This document shows, piece by piece, positions 23,909-32,269 of a stretch of 64,000 nucleotides of DNA. The stretch's first letter is position 1; each line of letters begins with the position of its first letter. The translations under genes and the position numbers were made by a program. Source of the DNA: a bacterium (GTDB lineage: Bacteria; Bacteroidota; Bacteroidia; B-17B0; Aurantibacillaceae); NCBI GenBank assembly GCA_029945625.1, contig JAQSCW010000047.1:1-64000 (forward strand). Direction: 5' to 3'. The notes under the pieces are model-generated. The model did no database searches and had not been told where the DNA came from. It worked only from the letters and a program-made list of their open reading frames with translations.

Positions 23909-25061
23909 ATTGCCATGATTTATAATAGTCTTTCACCTCATACGCCAAAGCCGTTTTCGTGATCTTCAGGGGATTAAAAGGATCAATCATCACGGCGAGT
24001 TCTTTTGTTTCTTTTTTTCCAATGCTGCGTTCAATGGCACCGGGATGCGGTCCGTGAGGAATCCCCCCCGGATGCAATGTAAACTGCCCGGCTTTGATAT
24101 TGTTTCGACTCATAAAGTCTCCATCAACGTAATACAAAACTTCATCGGCATCAATATTGCTGTGGTGATACGGCGCGGGAACTGCATCGGGATGATAATC
24201 GTATAGTCGCGGCACAAAAGAGCAGATCACAAAATTACGTGCTTCAAATTGCTGATGAATAGGTGGCGGCAGGTGAACCCTGCCGGTGATAGGCTCAAAG
24301 TTAAATATTGAAAATGCATAGGGATAACTGTAGCCGTCCCAACCCACCAAATCAAAGGGATGAGAAGCATACACATAAGGATAAATCAATCCGCGTTTTT
24401 GGATCATGATCTTAAAATCTCCCTGCACATCAACCGTTTCAAAATTTTGCGGTAACTTAAAATCACGTTCACAAAACGGAGAATGTTCCAATAACTGTCC
24501 AAATTCATTTCGGTAACGTTTTGGGCTGCGAATGGGACTCCGCGATTCAACAAATAGAATCTTGTTGTCTGCTGTATCGAACTCGAGTTTATACACAGTG
24601 CCTCGCGGTATTACCACGTAATCGCCATATTCAAAATCAACAGTTCCGTACATGCTCTTGCACCGACCGCTCCCTTTGTGAATAAACAACAGTTCGTCGG
24701 AATCGGCATTTTTGAAAAAATAATCTTCCATCGATTGCGAAGGACAAGCAATGCCAATCTGCATATCGTCGTTAAAAAAGAAAACCTTACGACTTGTTAA
24801 ATAATCTTTTTCAGACGCCACTTCATACCCCATAAAACTGAGGGCCTTCAAATTATCTTCAATAGCTGCTTCGGGTCGCACCGAGTAGGGTGTTCCAAGT
24901 TCTTTTACAAGCGTTGGTGGGTTTAAATGATACACCAAGGAGGAGGTTCCTGAAAATCCTTCCGTTCCAAATAATTCTTCGTGGTAGAGTTCGCCGTTTG
25001 GCTGACGAAACACAACATGTCTTTTAGAAGGAATTTTTCCTTGCTTTTGATAAACCGGCAT
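23883..25061 (-). CDS. hmgA: Homogentisate 1,2-dioxygenase
   Basis: A 392-residue iron(II) ring-cleaving enzyme of tyrosine and phenylalanine breakdown, converting homogentisate to maleylacetoacetate. Typical features are PYVYASHPFDLVGWDGY, the cupin-like PPPIHQQFEARNFVICSFVPR and the metal-binding HPGGIPHGPHPGAIERSIG. Length matches bacterial enzymes of the shorter group. It is first in a two-gene unit with pdxH. No other tyrosine catabolism gene is in the window. Confidence 0.95.
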   Translation of the reverse strand: MPVYQKQGKIPSKRHVVFRQPNGELYHEELFGTEGFSGTSSLVYHLNPPTLVKELGTPYSVRPEAAIEDNLKALSFMGYEVASEKDYLTSRKVFFFNDDMQIGIACPSQSMEDYFFKNADSDELLFIHKGSGRCKSMYGTVDFEYGDYVVIPRGTVYKLEFDTADNKILFVESRSPIRSPKRYRNEFGQLLEHSPFCERDFKLPQNFETVDVQGDFKIMIQKRGLIYPYVYASHPFDLVGWDGYSYPYAFSIFNFEPITGRVHLPPPIHQQFEARNFVICSFVPRLYDYHPDAVPAPYHHSNIDADEVLYYVDGDFMSRNNIKAGQFTLHPGGIPHGPHPGAIERSIGKKETKELAVMIDPFNPLKITKTALAYEVKDYYKSWQYERSEVNS

Positions 25062-25205
25062 ATTTTTATTTTACACACAAAGAAGGCAAAAAATGCAGGA
25101 AACAGGCATGACTAAACTCAGTTTTTACCGCTGATTGATGTCATGGAAAATGGAGGAAACGAATTCAGAAATTGGGCCTCTCTCGCATCCCTCCTTCAAG
25201 CCCAC

Positions 25206-25550
25206 TTAACCAATGATCTTAAAAAGACCAAAAAAAAGAATGACAATACCCACTGAGGTTAATCCAAACATGGCGTATTCAACAGATTTATTGGCGTGAA
25301 AATTTATGCACGTGATCAAAAATCCCAATAAAATGGAAAGACCGCCAATGGCGATATAGGTGCGCCCCTGAGCACTTAACTTTTTGTAGTGCTCATTCTT
25401 CGCCTCTTTAACGGCAGTGGTCACCAAAATAATATCATTCGATCGTTCTAATAAGCGTTGCTTCACATCGTCCGTTTCATGCCCGTCTTGCAGGAGGGCC
25501 TTGGCCATCGCGTGCAACTCGTTATATGTTTCCTCGTCAAAATTTTTCAT
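25206..25550 (-). CDS. Hypothetical membrane protein, two transmembrane helices
   Basis: About 114 residues from ATG 25550. An alternative start at 25574 adds 8 residues with no extra feature. The N-terminal half is helical and acidic (MKNFDEETYNELHAMAKALLQDGHETDDVKQRLLE), resembling small Bacteroidota proteins in which a cytoplasmic helix precedes two membrane spans (about 63-82 and 90-112). Function unknown. It stands alone on the minus strand behind the hmgA transcript. Confidence 0.75.
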   Translation of the reverse strand: MKNFDEETYNELHAMAKALLQDGHETDDVKQRLLERSNDIILVTTAVKEAKNEHYKKLSAQGRTYIAIGGLSILLGFLITCINFHANKSVEYAMFGLTSVGIVILFFGLFKIIG

Positions 25551-25821
25551 CCGGTGAAGGGGTTTCAGGAGCACAGATTCGTGTTTCTGTTAATGATCAA
25601 GGGATCGTTTTCACAAAATGCGCTTGGCCTGAAAGATAAATCTAATAAAAAAAAGGAAATCTGTCAAAAATCCTGACATTTATAGGAATTGCTTGAAAAA
25701 AAACAAGAACTGAATTAAAAAAAAGGATGGCATCTCCAAGTCAGTAGTTACCGGCAAGGCAGTAACGACTTGTACTGTAGCCAAATTTCTTATTCCGACA
25801 CATTTTTTGTATCTTTAAAAA

Positions 25822-26349
25822 GTGGGCACAAAGACAAAATATCATCTGGCAATCGAAATTGACAGATTAACAAATAGTATACTAAATTGCATTTCCGGTG
25901 ACAGCTTTCCTACGGATGTTCACGTCTTAAACAAGGCTGACTTAAAAAACATAACTAAAAACAATGGTTGGCTTTTCAACTGGACTTCCGAATATAAACT
26001 TTCAGACAGACAAACTTATAAATTAACTATTCGAAATAATCCTGACATTATTCAAGGAATGGCGAGTATAAGCGACTTTAAAGATCACTACTATTTACGT
26101 CTTATTGAAAGTGCTCCTTTTAATCTTGGGAAAAATAAACTCTATGAAGGTGTTCCCGGCAATCTGTTCGCTTTTGCCTGTAAAATATCATGGGACAAAG
26201 GATATCAAGGTTTTATGTCTTTTAAATCCAAGACAAGATTAATTCAACATTATGAAAAAACGATTGGAGCAACACATGTTGGAGAACAAAATATGGTCAT
26301 TTTCCCGCATGAAGCTCTAAAATTAATCAAGAAGTATTTTCAAACTTAA
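25822..26349 (+). CDS. GNAT-like protein of a two-gene unit
   Basis: A 175-residue protein starting with GTG at 25822. The C-terminal half (VPGNLFAFACKISWDKGYQGFMSFKSKTRLIQHYEKTIGATHVG) resembles the N-acetyltransferase fold used by several toxin-like proteins, with a beta strand, a loop and an amphipathic helix; the acetyl-CoA P-loop is not clear. A 57-residue gene follows after 10 bases. The pair could be a toxin-antitoxin or modification module. Family identity is moderate, function inferred only. Confidence 0.55.
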   Translation: MGTKTKYHLAIEIDRLTNSILNCISGDSFPTDVHVLNKADLKNITKNNGWLFNWTSEYKLSDRQTYKLTIRNNPDIIQGMASISDFKDHYYLRLIESAPFNLGKNKLYEGVPGNLFAFACKISWDKGYQGFMSFKSKTRLIQHYEKTIGATHVGEQNMVIFPHEALKLIKKYFQT

Positions 26350-26359
26350 ACTTAGTATT

Positions 26360-26533
26360 ATGGGACACATCAAAGAACCAAATGGAGTTGACTTTACAGT
26401 AGATCCAACTCCTATCACTGAGAAAGAAAAAAATCGTATTAGCGAAATAATTGCATACTATAAGGCAACTGGGCGTAAAAAAGTATTTCAAAAGGACGCT
26501 ACTCATAAAAAGCGCAAACTTCCCGTCACATAA
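26360..26533 (+). CDS. Small basic protein downstream of the GNAT-like gene
   Basis: A 57-residue frame (ATG 26360, TAA 26531-26533). It begins MGHIKEPNGVDFTVDPTPIT, has an acidic helix, and ends in a Lys/Arg-rich tail (KKRKLPVT). Proteins with a GHIKEPxGVDF start occur in pairs in Bacteroidota. Spacing and order suggest co-transcription with the gene at 25822. It may be an antitoxin or partner. A short hairpin GCCTTCGTGAAGGC (26583-26596) follows and could end the transcript. Confidence 0.6.
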   Translation: MGHIKEPNGVDFTVDPTPITEKEKNRISEIIAYYKATGRKKVFQKDATHKKRKLPVT

Positions 26534-26654
26534 CCACAACCGGTAAAAGCACTTTGCAAAAATGTCCGCTTTTTTGGATGATGCCTTCGTGAAGGCTTAG
26601 GTGGACCTGATAAGGTGATAGCACTTTGGCTAGCCGCAAAACGATGGGTATCAT

Positions 26655-26888
26655 TCAGGGCTTCCGGGTATCACCAATTTCGGGAACCTTGCAGTCATTA
26701 TCAACACAAGCTGCGCAGTGATTGATCCAGGCATGAACAATCAAAAAAACGCCGGCCGCGGCAAGTACATAATCACTTCTCATGATCCCCATGATCCCAA
26801 ACACAAAACCCAAAATCATGCGGGTGGCACGCCACAAAGTCCAGTTTCTAGGGTCAAATTTATTGAGAGTTTTTATGTTGTCAGACAT
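26655..26888 (-). CDS. DUF2892-type inner membrane protein
   Basis: A 77-residue protein with two close transmembrane helices (about 23-55) and the pattern NWTLWRATRMILGFVFGIMGI, then HAWINHCAACVDNDC. DUF2892 proteins are small membrane partners often found with rhodaneses (as in YgaP). The Cys pair and trailing Cys on the soluble face may bind sulfur or metal. Next to it lie another small Cys-bearing membrane protein and the persulfide dioxygenase gene, which fits a sulfur-handling group. Confidence 0.75.
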   Translation of the reverse strand: MSDNIKTLNKFDPRNWTLWRATRMILGFVFGIMGIMRSDYVLAAAGVFLIVHAWINHCAACVDNDCKVPEIGDTRKP

Positions 26889-26968
26889 TTAGTGATATTT
26901 TGGAGTGGCGCTCTAAAGGTTTTTTTAGAAAAGCAGATTACTTGGTATTGTTTTGGTTACCGAAGTGT

Positions 26969-27181
26969 TCAGGCTTTTTCATTTTCTGACTCTTTTTTGA
27001 ATGTACCAATCAGCAAATAGCCCATTAACGCCCCGTAACCGGTACTAATAAATGGATTGGAGGTGATCATGCAGGTACCTGATGCGCAGCCAATAAAGGC
27101 ATAATAAGACAGGCCAAGTGCCGCACCAATGGAGGCGCCAATAACCTGTTTGCGATATTTGGAAAAAAACTTTTGAATCAT
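26969..27181 (-). CDS. DUF6132-type small membrane protein
   Basis: A 70-residue protein with two transmembrane helices (about 12-30 and 45-62) around a short loop with GCASGTCMITSNP, the conserved feature of the family. The two Cys flank Ser-Gly-Thr, an arrangement that recalls rhodanese-associated sulfur transfer proteins. Function is not established. It is upstream of the DUF2892 gene on the same strand, about 80 bases apart. Confidence 0.7.
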   Translation of the reverse strand: MIQKFFSKYRKQVIGASIGAALGLSYYAFIGCASGTCMITSNPFISTGYGALMGYLLIGTFKKESENEKA

Positions 27182-27299
27182 GTTCTAAAATTACGCAGAA
27201 TTTGGTGATTGTACGGTAACCAATGTCACACAAGCAAAAAATGTGCCGGCTCCCACAATGCAACCAAACCGTTTGAAAGTCGATCAATTTGAAAACCAG

Positions 27300-27610
27300 C
27301 AGTATGAAATGGATTAATCGGACTTGTTGGGGAAATGTATAGTATTTATTCCTTGGATTTTTTTTTAAATGGAAACAACTTGATTGCTGCGTGAGCGATT
27401 GTAGTGGAAAGCCCACAGCCACGCCTGTCTCTTTGCGTGGCGAGGACTTGCAACGGAAAGCGCGACCCCGCCAAACGGAATAAAAAAAGAAAGGCGGGGG
27501 CAGGCCCAAATCAGAAAAACCGGGAAGTTTTCTTGGTAAGTTTTTCTCTTCATGGGGGCAGGCTCAAAAACTTTCTCTCCGGCTTTTTTGCTTGACCGAA
27601 TGAAATTCAT
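27300..27610. repeat. Bacteroidota intergenic structured repeat, copy 2
   Basis: A second copy of the element at 22640-23020, in direct orientation. The core 27375-27475 is almost base-for-base the same, and so are the flanks to about 27585. The short variable arm between GCGCGACCCC and the GGGGGCAGGCCC tail differs in sequence but still pairs. Confidence 0.65.
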
Positions 27611-27947
27611 AATTTATAAACACAGTTAGGAGACAAAAAACCGCGGAGCAAAGGGAAATTTTTGTTCTTCTCTGTGCCCTCTATGTAACCCTCTGTTCCT
27701 TGTATTTAAAAAAGGCGACAGAAACTACGTGCATAATGAGAAAAAAAAAACATAGAGTACACAGGGCAATTTTGTTCTTCGCTGCGACCTTTGTGTAACC
27801 CTCTGTGGCCTCTGCGCCCGCCTGAACGACCAAATATATTCAAATAAGTCGGGCAGGGTTAAAAAGAAGCCCGAAACCCTAGCACCTGAATTATGATCTT
27901 CAGAAATGGCAAATTTAACTTCTTAATACATCTTTTAATTCCCAAAC
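27611..27947. other. Gap with degenerate CACAAAGG-type repeats
   Basis: No gene is seen. The stretch contains two decayed copies of a TTGTTCTTC...CTGTG/CGACC...TTGTGTAACCCTCTG motif (about 27653-27690 and 27768-27805), related to simple repeats at 46.2-46.5 kb and 53.9-54.2 kb. Confidence 0.45.
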
Positions 27948-29369
27948 TCACAACAGGCTGGTGGGACAAACGTATTCCGTGAGCTTGAAACCCTTTTCGT
28001 TCTTAATCGCCGAAAAGCCACCTTTCACATCAATCAAATGCTCATATCCTTCCGCTTTCAGCATCGATATATACGTCATAGAGCGGTAACCTCCGCCACA
28101 ATACACATAATAAGTTCTGTCGGCACGGGGCCTGAATTTTTTTTCCCTTATATAATCCAACGGGGCATTCACCGCATCTTTCACATGCTGACTCTCAAAT
28201 TCACTGTTCTTGCGCACATCCAAAATGTTGGGGTGACTGTGATTCGCAATTTTTTCAAATTCAGAAGCTTCTATCGAGTTAATGGTGTCAACCGGTTTGC
28301 CCGATCTTTTCCAGGCATCAAATCCTCCTTTCAAAAACCCCAATGAATTGTCGTATCCAACACGCGCCAATCGAATAATCACCTCTTCTTCCTTGCCCGG
28401 TTCTGCAATTATAAGGATGGGTTGTTTGAGTTCCTCAATAAGTGTTCCTGTCCAAACAGCAAAATTTCCTTCCAAACCAATATTAATTGAACCGGGAATA
28501 AATCCTGCAGCAAATGTTTGGGCATCTCTTGAATCAATCACTTGCGCTTTTGCTTTTTTCCATTCCGTTACAAACTCTTCAAGTCCCAAAGCCTTTGCTC
28601 CGCGATTCACAACAATGTCTATTCCTTCGTAACCCGTAATGTTGCGGATCACATTCTGAGGAAAATAACCGGGAGGAGGCACCAATCCGTTCAACACTTC
28701 CTTCACAAATTCTTCTTTGCTTAACAACGGGTTCAACGCATAATTTACTTTTTTCTGATGTCCGAGCGTGTCGCTTGTTTCTTTACTCATGTTTTTACCG
28801 CAAGCACTTCCCGCGCCATGTCCGGGATACACAATGAGTTCATCGGCAAGAGGCATAATTTTGTTTCGCAATGAATCAAACAAATGGCCCGCCAATTTAT
28901 CCTGAGTTAGTTCGGCAATTACTTTTTGCGCCAGGTCGGGTCTCCCAACATCTCCAATAAACAAGGTATCTCCGGTAAACAAAGAAGTGGTTTTTCCGTT
29001 TTCCTCCGTCAGCAAATAACAGGCACTTTCCATGGTATGTCCGGGTGTATGAAGCAATTTTAGGCTAGCTCCTCCCAGTTTGAATTCCTGTCCATCGTAC
29101 CCAATTAGGGCACTATATCCGGTGGTAAGTTCAGTAGGACCAAATACAATGTCGGCGCCGGTTTGCTGAGCCAAATCAATATGCCCGCTCACAAAATCGG
29201 CATGAAAATGAGTTTCAAAAACATACTTAATTACGGCTTTACGTTTTTCAGCTAAGGCCAGGTATGGGGCGATATCTCTGAGCGGATCAATGATGGCCGC
29301 CTCCCCCTCACTCTCAATATAATAAGCCGCTTCGGCAAGGCATTTGGTATAAATTTGCTCAATAAACAT
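27948..29369 (-). CDS. Persulfide dioxygenase-like MBL protein with two rhodanese domains
   Basis: A 473-residue protein. Residues 1-230 are a metallo-beta-lactamase fold with THFHADFVSGH (the HxHxDH metal motif) and TPGHTMESACY, as in ETHE1 persulfide dioxygenases. Two rhodanese domains follow: about 260-350, lacking the loop Cys (IIAEPGKEEE), and about 365-465 with the active YCGGGYRS loop. It likely oxidises glutathione or other persulfide to sulfite, with the second rhodanese moving sulfane sulfur. It sits near two small membrane proteins often linked to sulfur metabolism. Confidence 0.88.
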   Translation of the reverse strand: MFIEQIYTKCLAEAAYYIESEGEAAIIDPLRDIAPYLALAEKRKAVIKYVFETHFHADFVSGHIDLAQQTGADIVFGPTELTTGYSALIGYDGQEFKLGGASLKLLHTPGHTMESACYLLTEENGKTTSLFTGDTLFIGDVGRPDLAQKVIAELTQDKLAGHLFDSLRNKIMPLADELIVYPGHGAGSACGKNMSKETSDTLGHQKKVNYALNPLLSKEEFVKEVLNGLVPPPGYFPQNVIRNITGYEGIDIVVNRGAKALGLEEFVTEWKKAKAQVIDSRDAQTFAAGFIPGSINIGLEGNFAVWTGTLIEELKQPILIIAEPGKEEEVIIRLARVGYDNSLGFLKGGFDAWKRSGKPVDTINSIEASEFEKIANHSHPNILDVRKNSEFESQHVKDAVNAPLDYIREKKFRPRADRTYYVYCGGGYRSMTYISMLKAEGYEHLIDVKGGFSAIKNEKGFKLTEYVCPTSLL

Positions 29370-29577
29370 CTGTTAGGTTTTTGTGTGCATCAAATTTATA
29401 TTTGGGTTCCAAAGTAGCGCATGATTTATATCAGTATTCACCCTGAGTTTGGTCAGCAAGACTGCCTTTACGGGCATTTATTTTTGTTTAGAAAGAAAAT
29501 CTTATTAAGAAATGTAGATTTGCCAGTTAGGTGCCACTAATATTATTTATCTTAACGCTTCAAAAATCATAGGTCGT

Positions 29578-31986
29578 ATGCCGCAGAATTCCCTGATTCA
29601 ACAAACTGTGTGTTATCACTGTGGCGAAAATTGTAATGCTGCCGACATCCACATAGAAGAAAAAGAATTCTGCTGTCAAGGTTGTAAAATGGTATATGAG
29701 ATCGTAAATCAAAGCGGACTGTGCGAATATTACGACATCGATAAAAACCCCGGGATCAATCAAAAGATCCATGTGAGAAAGGGAAAACACGCTTTTCTTG
29801 ACAATGAAGAGATCTGCAACAAATTAATTCATTTTTCGGATGGAACTCAAAAACACGTGACCTTCTACCTTCCGCAAATGCATTGTAGCAGTTGCATCTG
29901 GCTCCTCGAGCAATTGAACAAACTCAATAAGGGCGTTATGCACTCTACCGTTAATTTCCTAAAAAAGGACGTTACGGTTATTTATAACAGCGATCTCATC
30001 AGCCTCCGGCAAGTGGCCGAACTACTTACCAGTTTGGGATATGAGCCGCACATTAACCTCCACGACCTCGATTCTTCAAAAATTAAAAAGTACGATCGCT
30101 CACGGATTTATAAAATTGGCATAGCAGGTTTTTGTTTCGGTAACATTATGCTGCTGAGTTTCCCTGAGTACTTCTCGTCCGGCGATATTCAGGAAACCCA
30201 ACTCAAAAGCTTTTTTAGCATTCTAAATATTGCCCTGTCTTTGCCCGTTTTCTTTTATTGTTCGTCCGAATTTTTTATGTCGGCCTATGCCGGCTTAAGA
30301 AAAAAATTCCTCAACATAGATGCCCCCATTGCGCTCGCCATCTTTCTCGCGTTTATAAGAAGTCTTTATGAAATAGGCACACACACCGGGGCCGGCTACC
30401 TCGACTCTATGAGCGGCATTGTATTTTTTATGCTGGTGGGGCGCTTTTTTCAAGACAAAACCTATCAGTCCCTCACTTTCGACCGGGACTATACTTCTTA
30501 TTTTCCAATTAGTGTGATCCTTCTTAAGGCTGATGGAACAGAAGATCAGATTCCCGCGTCTTCTATTAAAAAAGGAGACCGCATTCGCATTCACAGTCAC
30601 GAGATCATTCCTGCCGATGGTATTTTGTTTTTAGGAAAAGGAAACATTGATTATAGTTTTGTGAGCGGCGAATCAATGCCGGTTGAAAAAGGGATAGGTG
30701 AGATTATTTACGCAGGAGGAAAACAGATTGGCGGGGCCATTGAACTGGAGGTAGTGAAAGAAGTGGCACAAAGTTACCTCACACAGTTATGGAACGATGA
30801 TGTGTTTACCAAAAAGAAGAATGAGAAAAAAGTTTCATTTGTGCATCAGGTAAGTCGCTATTTTACGTATGTGCTTTTTTTAATCGCTTTTCTTAGTGCG
30901 GTCCATTGGTCGGTAGTTGATCCTTCTAAAACCTGGAACGCGGTAACTGCGATCCTCATTGTTGCTTGCCCCTGCGCACTGCTTCTTTCGGCCACCTTCA
31001 CCAATGGCAACATGCTGGCTAAGCTGCACGGATTTGATTTTTTTGTGAAAAATGCCGGCGTACTGGAAAGTATTTCGGAGGCCGATACACTCGTTTTTGA
31101 CAAAACCGGCACCCTCAGTATTTCGGGCGAAGAACGTATTCATTTTGTGGGCCCTCCACCCGACCCGCATCAGCAGCAATTGATTCGCTCACTCGCCATA
31201 CAATCCATACACCCTTTAAGCAAGGCCATAGCAGGCTCCTTGCCCATACACCGACCTTTATTGGTAAAGCACTATGTAGAAGAAAAAGGAAAAGGAAGTA
31301 CGGCTCTGGTGAATGGCGAGAAAATTAAAATGGGTTCTGCCGAGTATGTCACCGGAGAAAAAAAAATTAAGGCAGGAGAGGGAAGCAACGTATTTGTGTC
31401 GATCAACGACGACGTATTGGGCTTCTTTGTGGTGAAAGCCGGCTACCGGCCGGGACTTGAGACCCTAGTGGCAGAATTAAAACAGAACTACAACTTGTCG
31501 GTGATTTCGGGCGACAATGATTCGGAATTGCAGCACTTAAAACATCTTTTTGGAGAAGAAACAGAAATTTTATTTCAGCAGCACCCGCAAGATAAACTGG
31601 AATACATAAAGGCCTTACAAACACGAGGGCATAAGGTAATTATGCTTGGTGACGGACTAAATGATGCCGGTGCGCTCCAGCAGAGCAATGTAGGAATAGC
31701 TATTACCGACGAAGTAAATAATTTTTCACCGGGCTGCGACGCCATACTGGATGGAAAACAATTTGCGAAGCTCAAAAAATTATTGGACTATTGTGGTAAG
31801 GAAAAGAACATCATTTACGGCAGTTTTATTATTTCAATACTCTACAATATTGTTGGTTTATCGTTTGCCGTGCAGGGCACATTATCACCCGTAATCGCAG
31901 CCATCCTAATGCCCTTGAGTTCTATCACCATTGTGGTGTATACCACCTTGATAAGTTCTTTTTTTGCAAATAGAATTAAAACATGA
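29578..31986 (+). CDS. ccoI: Copper-exporting P-type ATPase for cbb3 oxidase assembly
   Basis: An 802-residue P1B-type ATPase, the CcoI/FixI protein that supplies copper to cbb3 oxidase. The N terminus has a Cys-rich zinc-ribbon-like patch (CYHCGENC ... CCQGC) and a metal-binding domain with MHCSSC. Membrane helix 6 carries ACPCALLLS, followed by DKTGTLS (phosphorylation Asp), SIHPLSKA (HP motif) and GDGLNDAGAL. It starts a gene run in the same direction as ccoS and ccoN, which supports the assignment. Confidence 0.95.
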   Translation: MPQNSLIQQTVCYHCGENCNAADIHIEEKEFCCQGCKMVYEIVNQSGLCEYYDIDKNPGINQKIHVRKGKHAFLDNEEICNKLIHFSDGTQKHVTFYLPQMHCSSCIWLLEQLNKLNKGVMHSTVNFLKKDVTVIYNSDLISLRQVAELLTSLGYEPHINLHDLDSSKIKKYDRSRIYKIGIAGFCFGNIMLLSFPEYFSSGDIQETQLKSFFSILNIALSLPVFFYCSSEFFMSAYAGLRKKFLNIDAPIALAIFLAFIRSLYEIGTHTGAGYLDSMSGIVFFMLVGRFFQDKTYQSLTFDRDYTSYFPISVILLKADGTEDQIPASSIKKGDRIRIHSHEIIPADGILFLGKGNIDYSFVSGESMPVEKGIGEIIYAGGKQIGGAIELEVVKEVAQSYLTQLWNDDVFTKKKNEKKVSFVHQVSRYFTYVLFLIAFLSAVHWSVVDPSKTWNAVTAILIVACPCALLLSATFTNGNMLAKLHGFDFFVKNAGVLESISEADTLVFDKTGTLSISGEERIHFVGPPPDPHQQQLIRSLAIQSIHPLSKAIAGSLPIHRPLLVKHYVEEKGKGSTALVNGEKIKMGSAEYVTGEKKIKAGEGSNVFVSINDDVLGFFVVKAGYRPGLETLVAELKQNYNLSVISGDNDSELQHLKHLFGEETEILFQQHPQDKLEYIKALQTRGHKVIMLGDGLNDAGALQQSNVGIAITDEVNNFSPGCDAILDGKQFAKLKKLLDYCGKEKNIIYGSFIISILYNIVGLSFAVQGTLSPVIAAILMPLSSITIVVYTTLISSFFANRIKT

Positions 31987-32059
31987 TATTTATCAGGAAA
32001 TTAATGGTGATTTGTCAGGAAAGTAGATGCATTCAATAAATATATTTGAAAACTGAAGT

Positions 32060-32242
32060 ATGAGTGTAATCATTATATTATTAGCAGCAAGTTTGAGTAT
32101 TGCCTTGGCCTTTCTGATCGCCTTTATTTGGTCAGTAAAGAGCGGGCAATATGATGATGATTATACCCCTTCGGTGCGCATGTTGTTTGATGACACAATT
32201 AGCCCCGAAAAACCGGAAAGTAACACAGAAACAGAAAAATAA
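32060..32242 (+). CDS. ccoS: cbb3 oxidase maturation protein CcoS
   Basis: A 60-residue protein with a single N-terminal transmembrane helix and the usual acidic tail (WSVKSGQYDDDYTPSVRMLFDD); the FIWSVKSGQYDD segment is typical of CcoS, which helps insert haem and copper cofactors into the oxidase. It follows ccoI by 73 bases and precedes ccoN by 27, as in other Bacteroidota. Confidence 0.93.
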   Translation: MSVIIILLAASLSIALAFLIAFIWSVKSGQYDDDYTPSVRMLFDDTISPEKPESNTETEK

Positions 32243-32269
32243 ATTTAAAAACAAACAATACAAACAGGT

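Noticed and set aside
28038-28724. Plus-strand frames opposite the MBL-rhodanese gene
   Set aside because: They are antisense shadows without start signals or family features.
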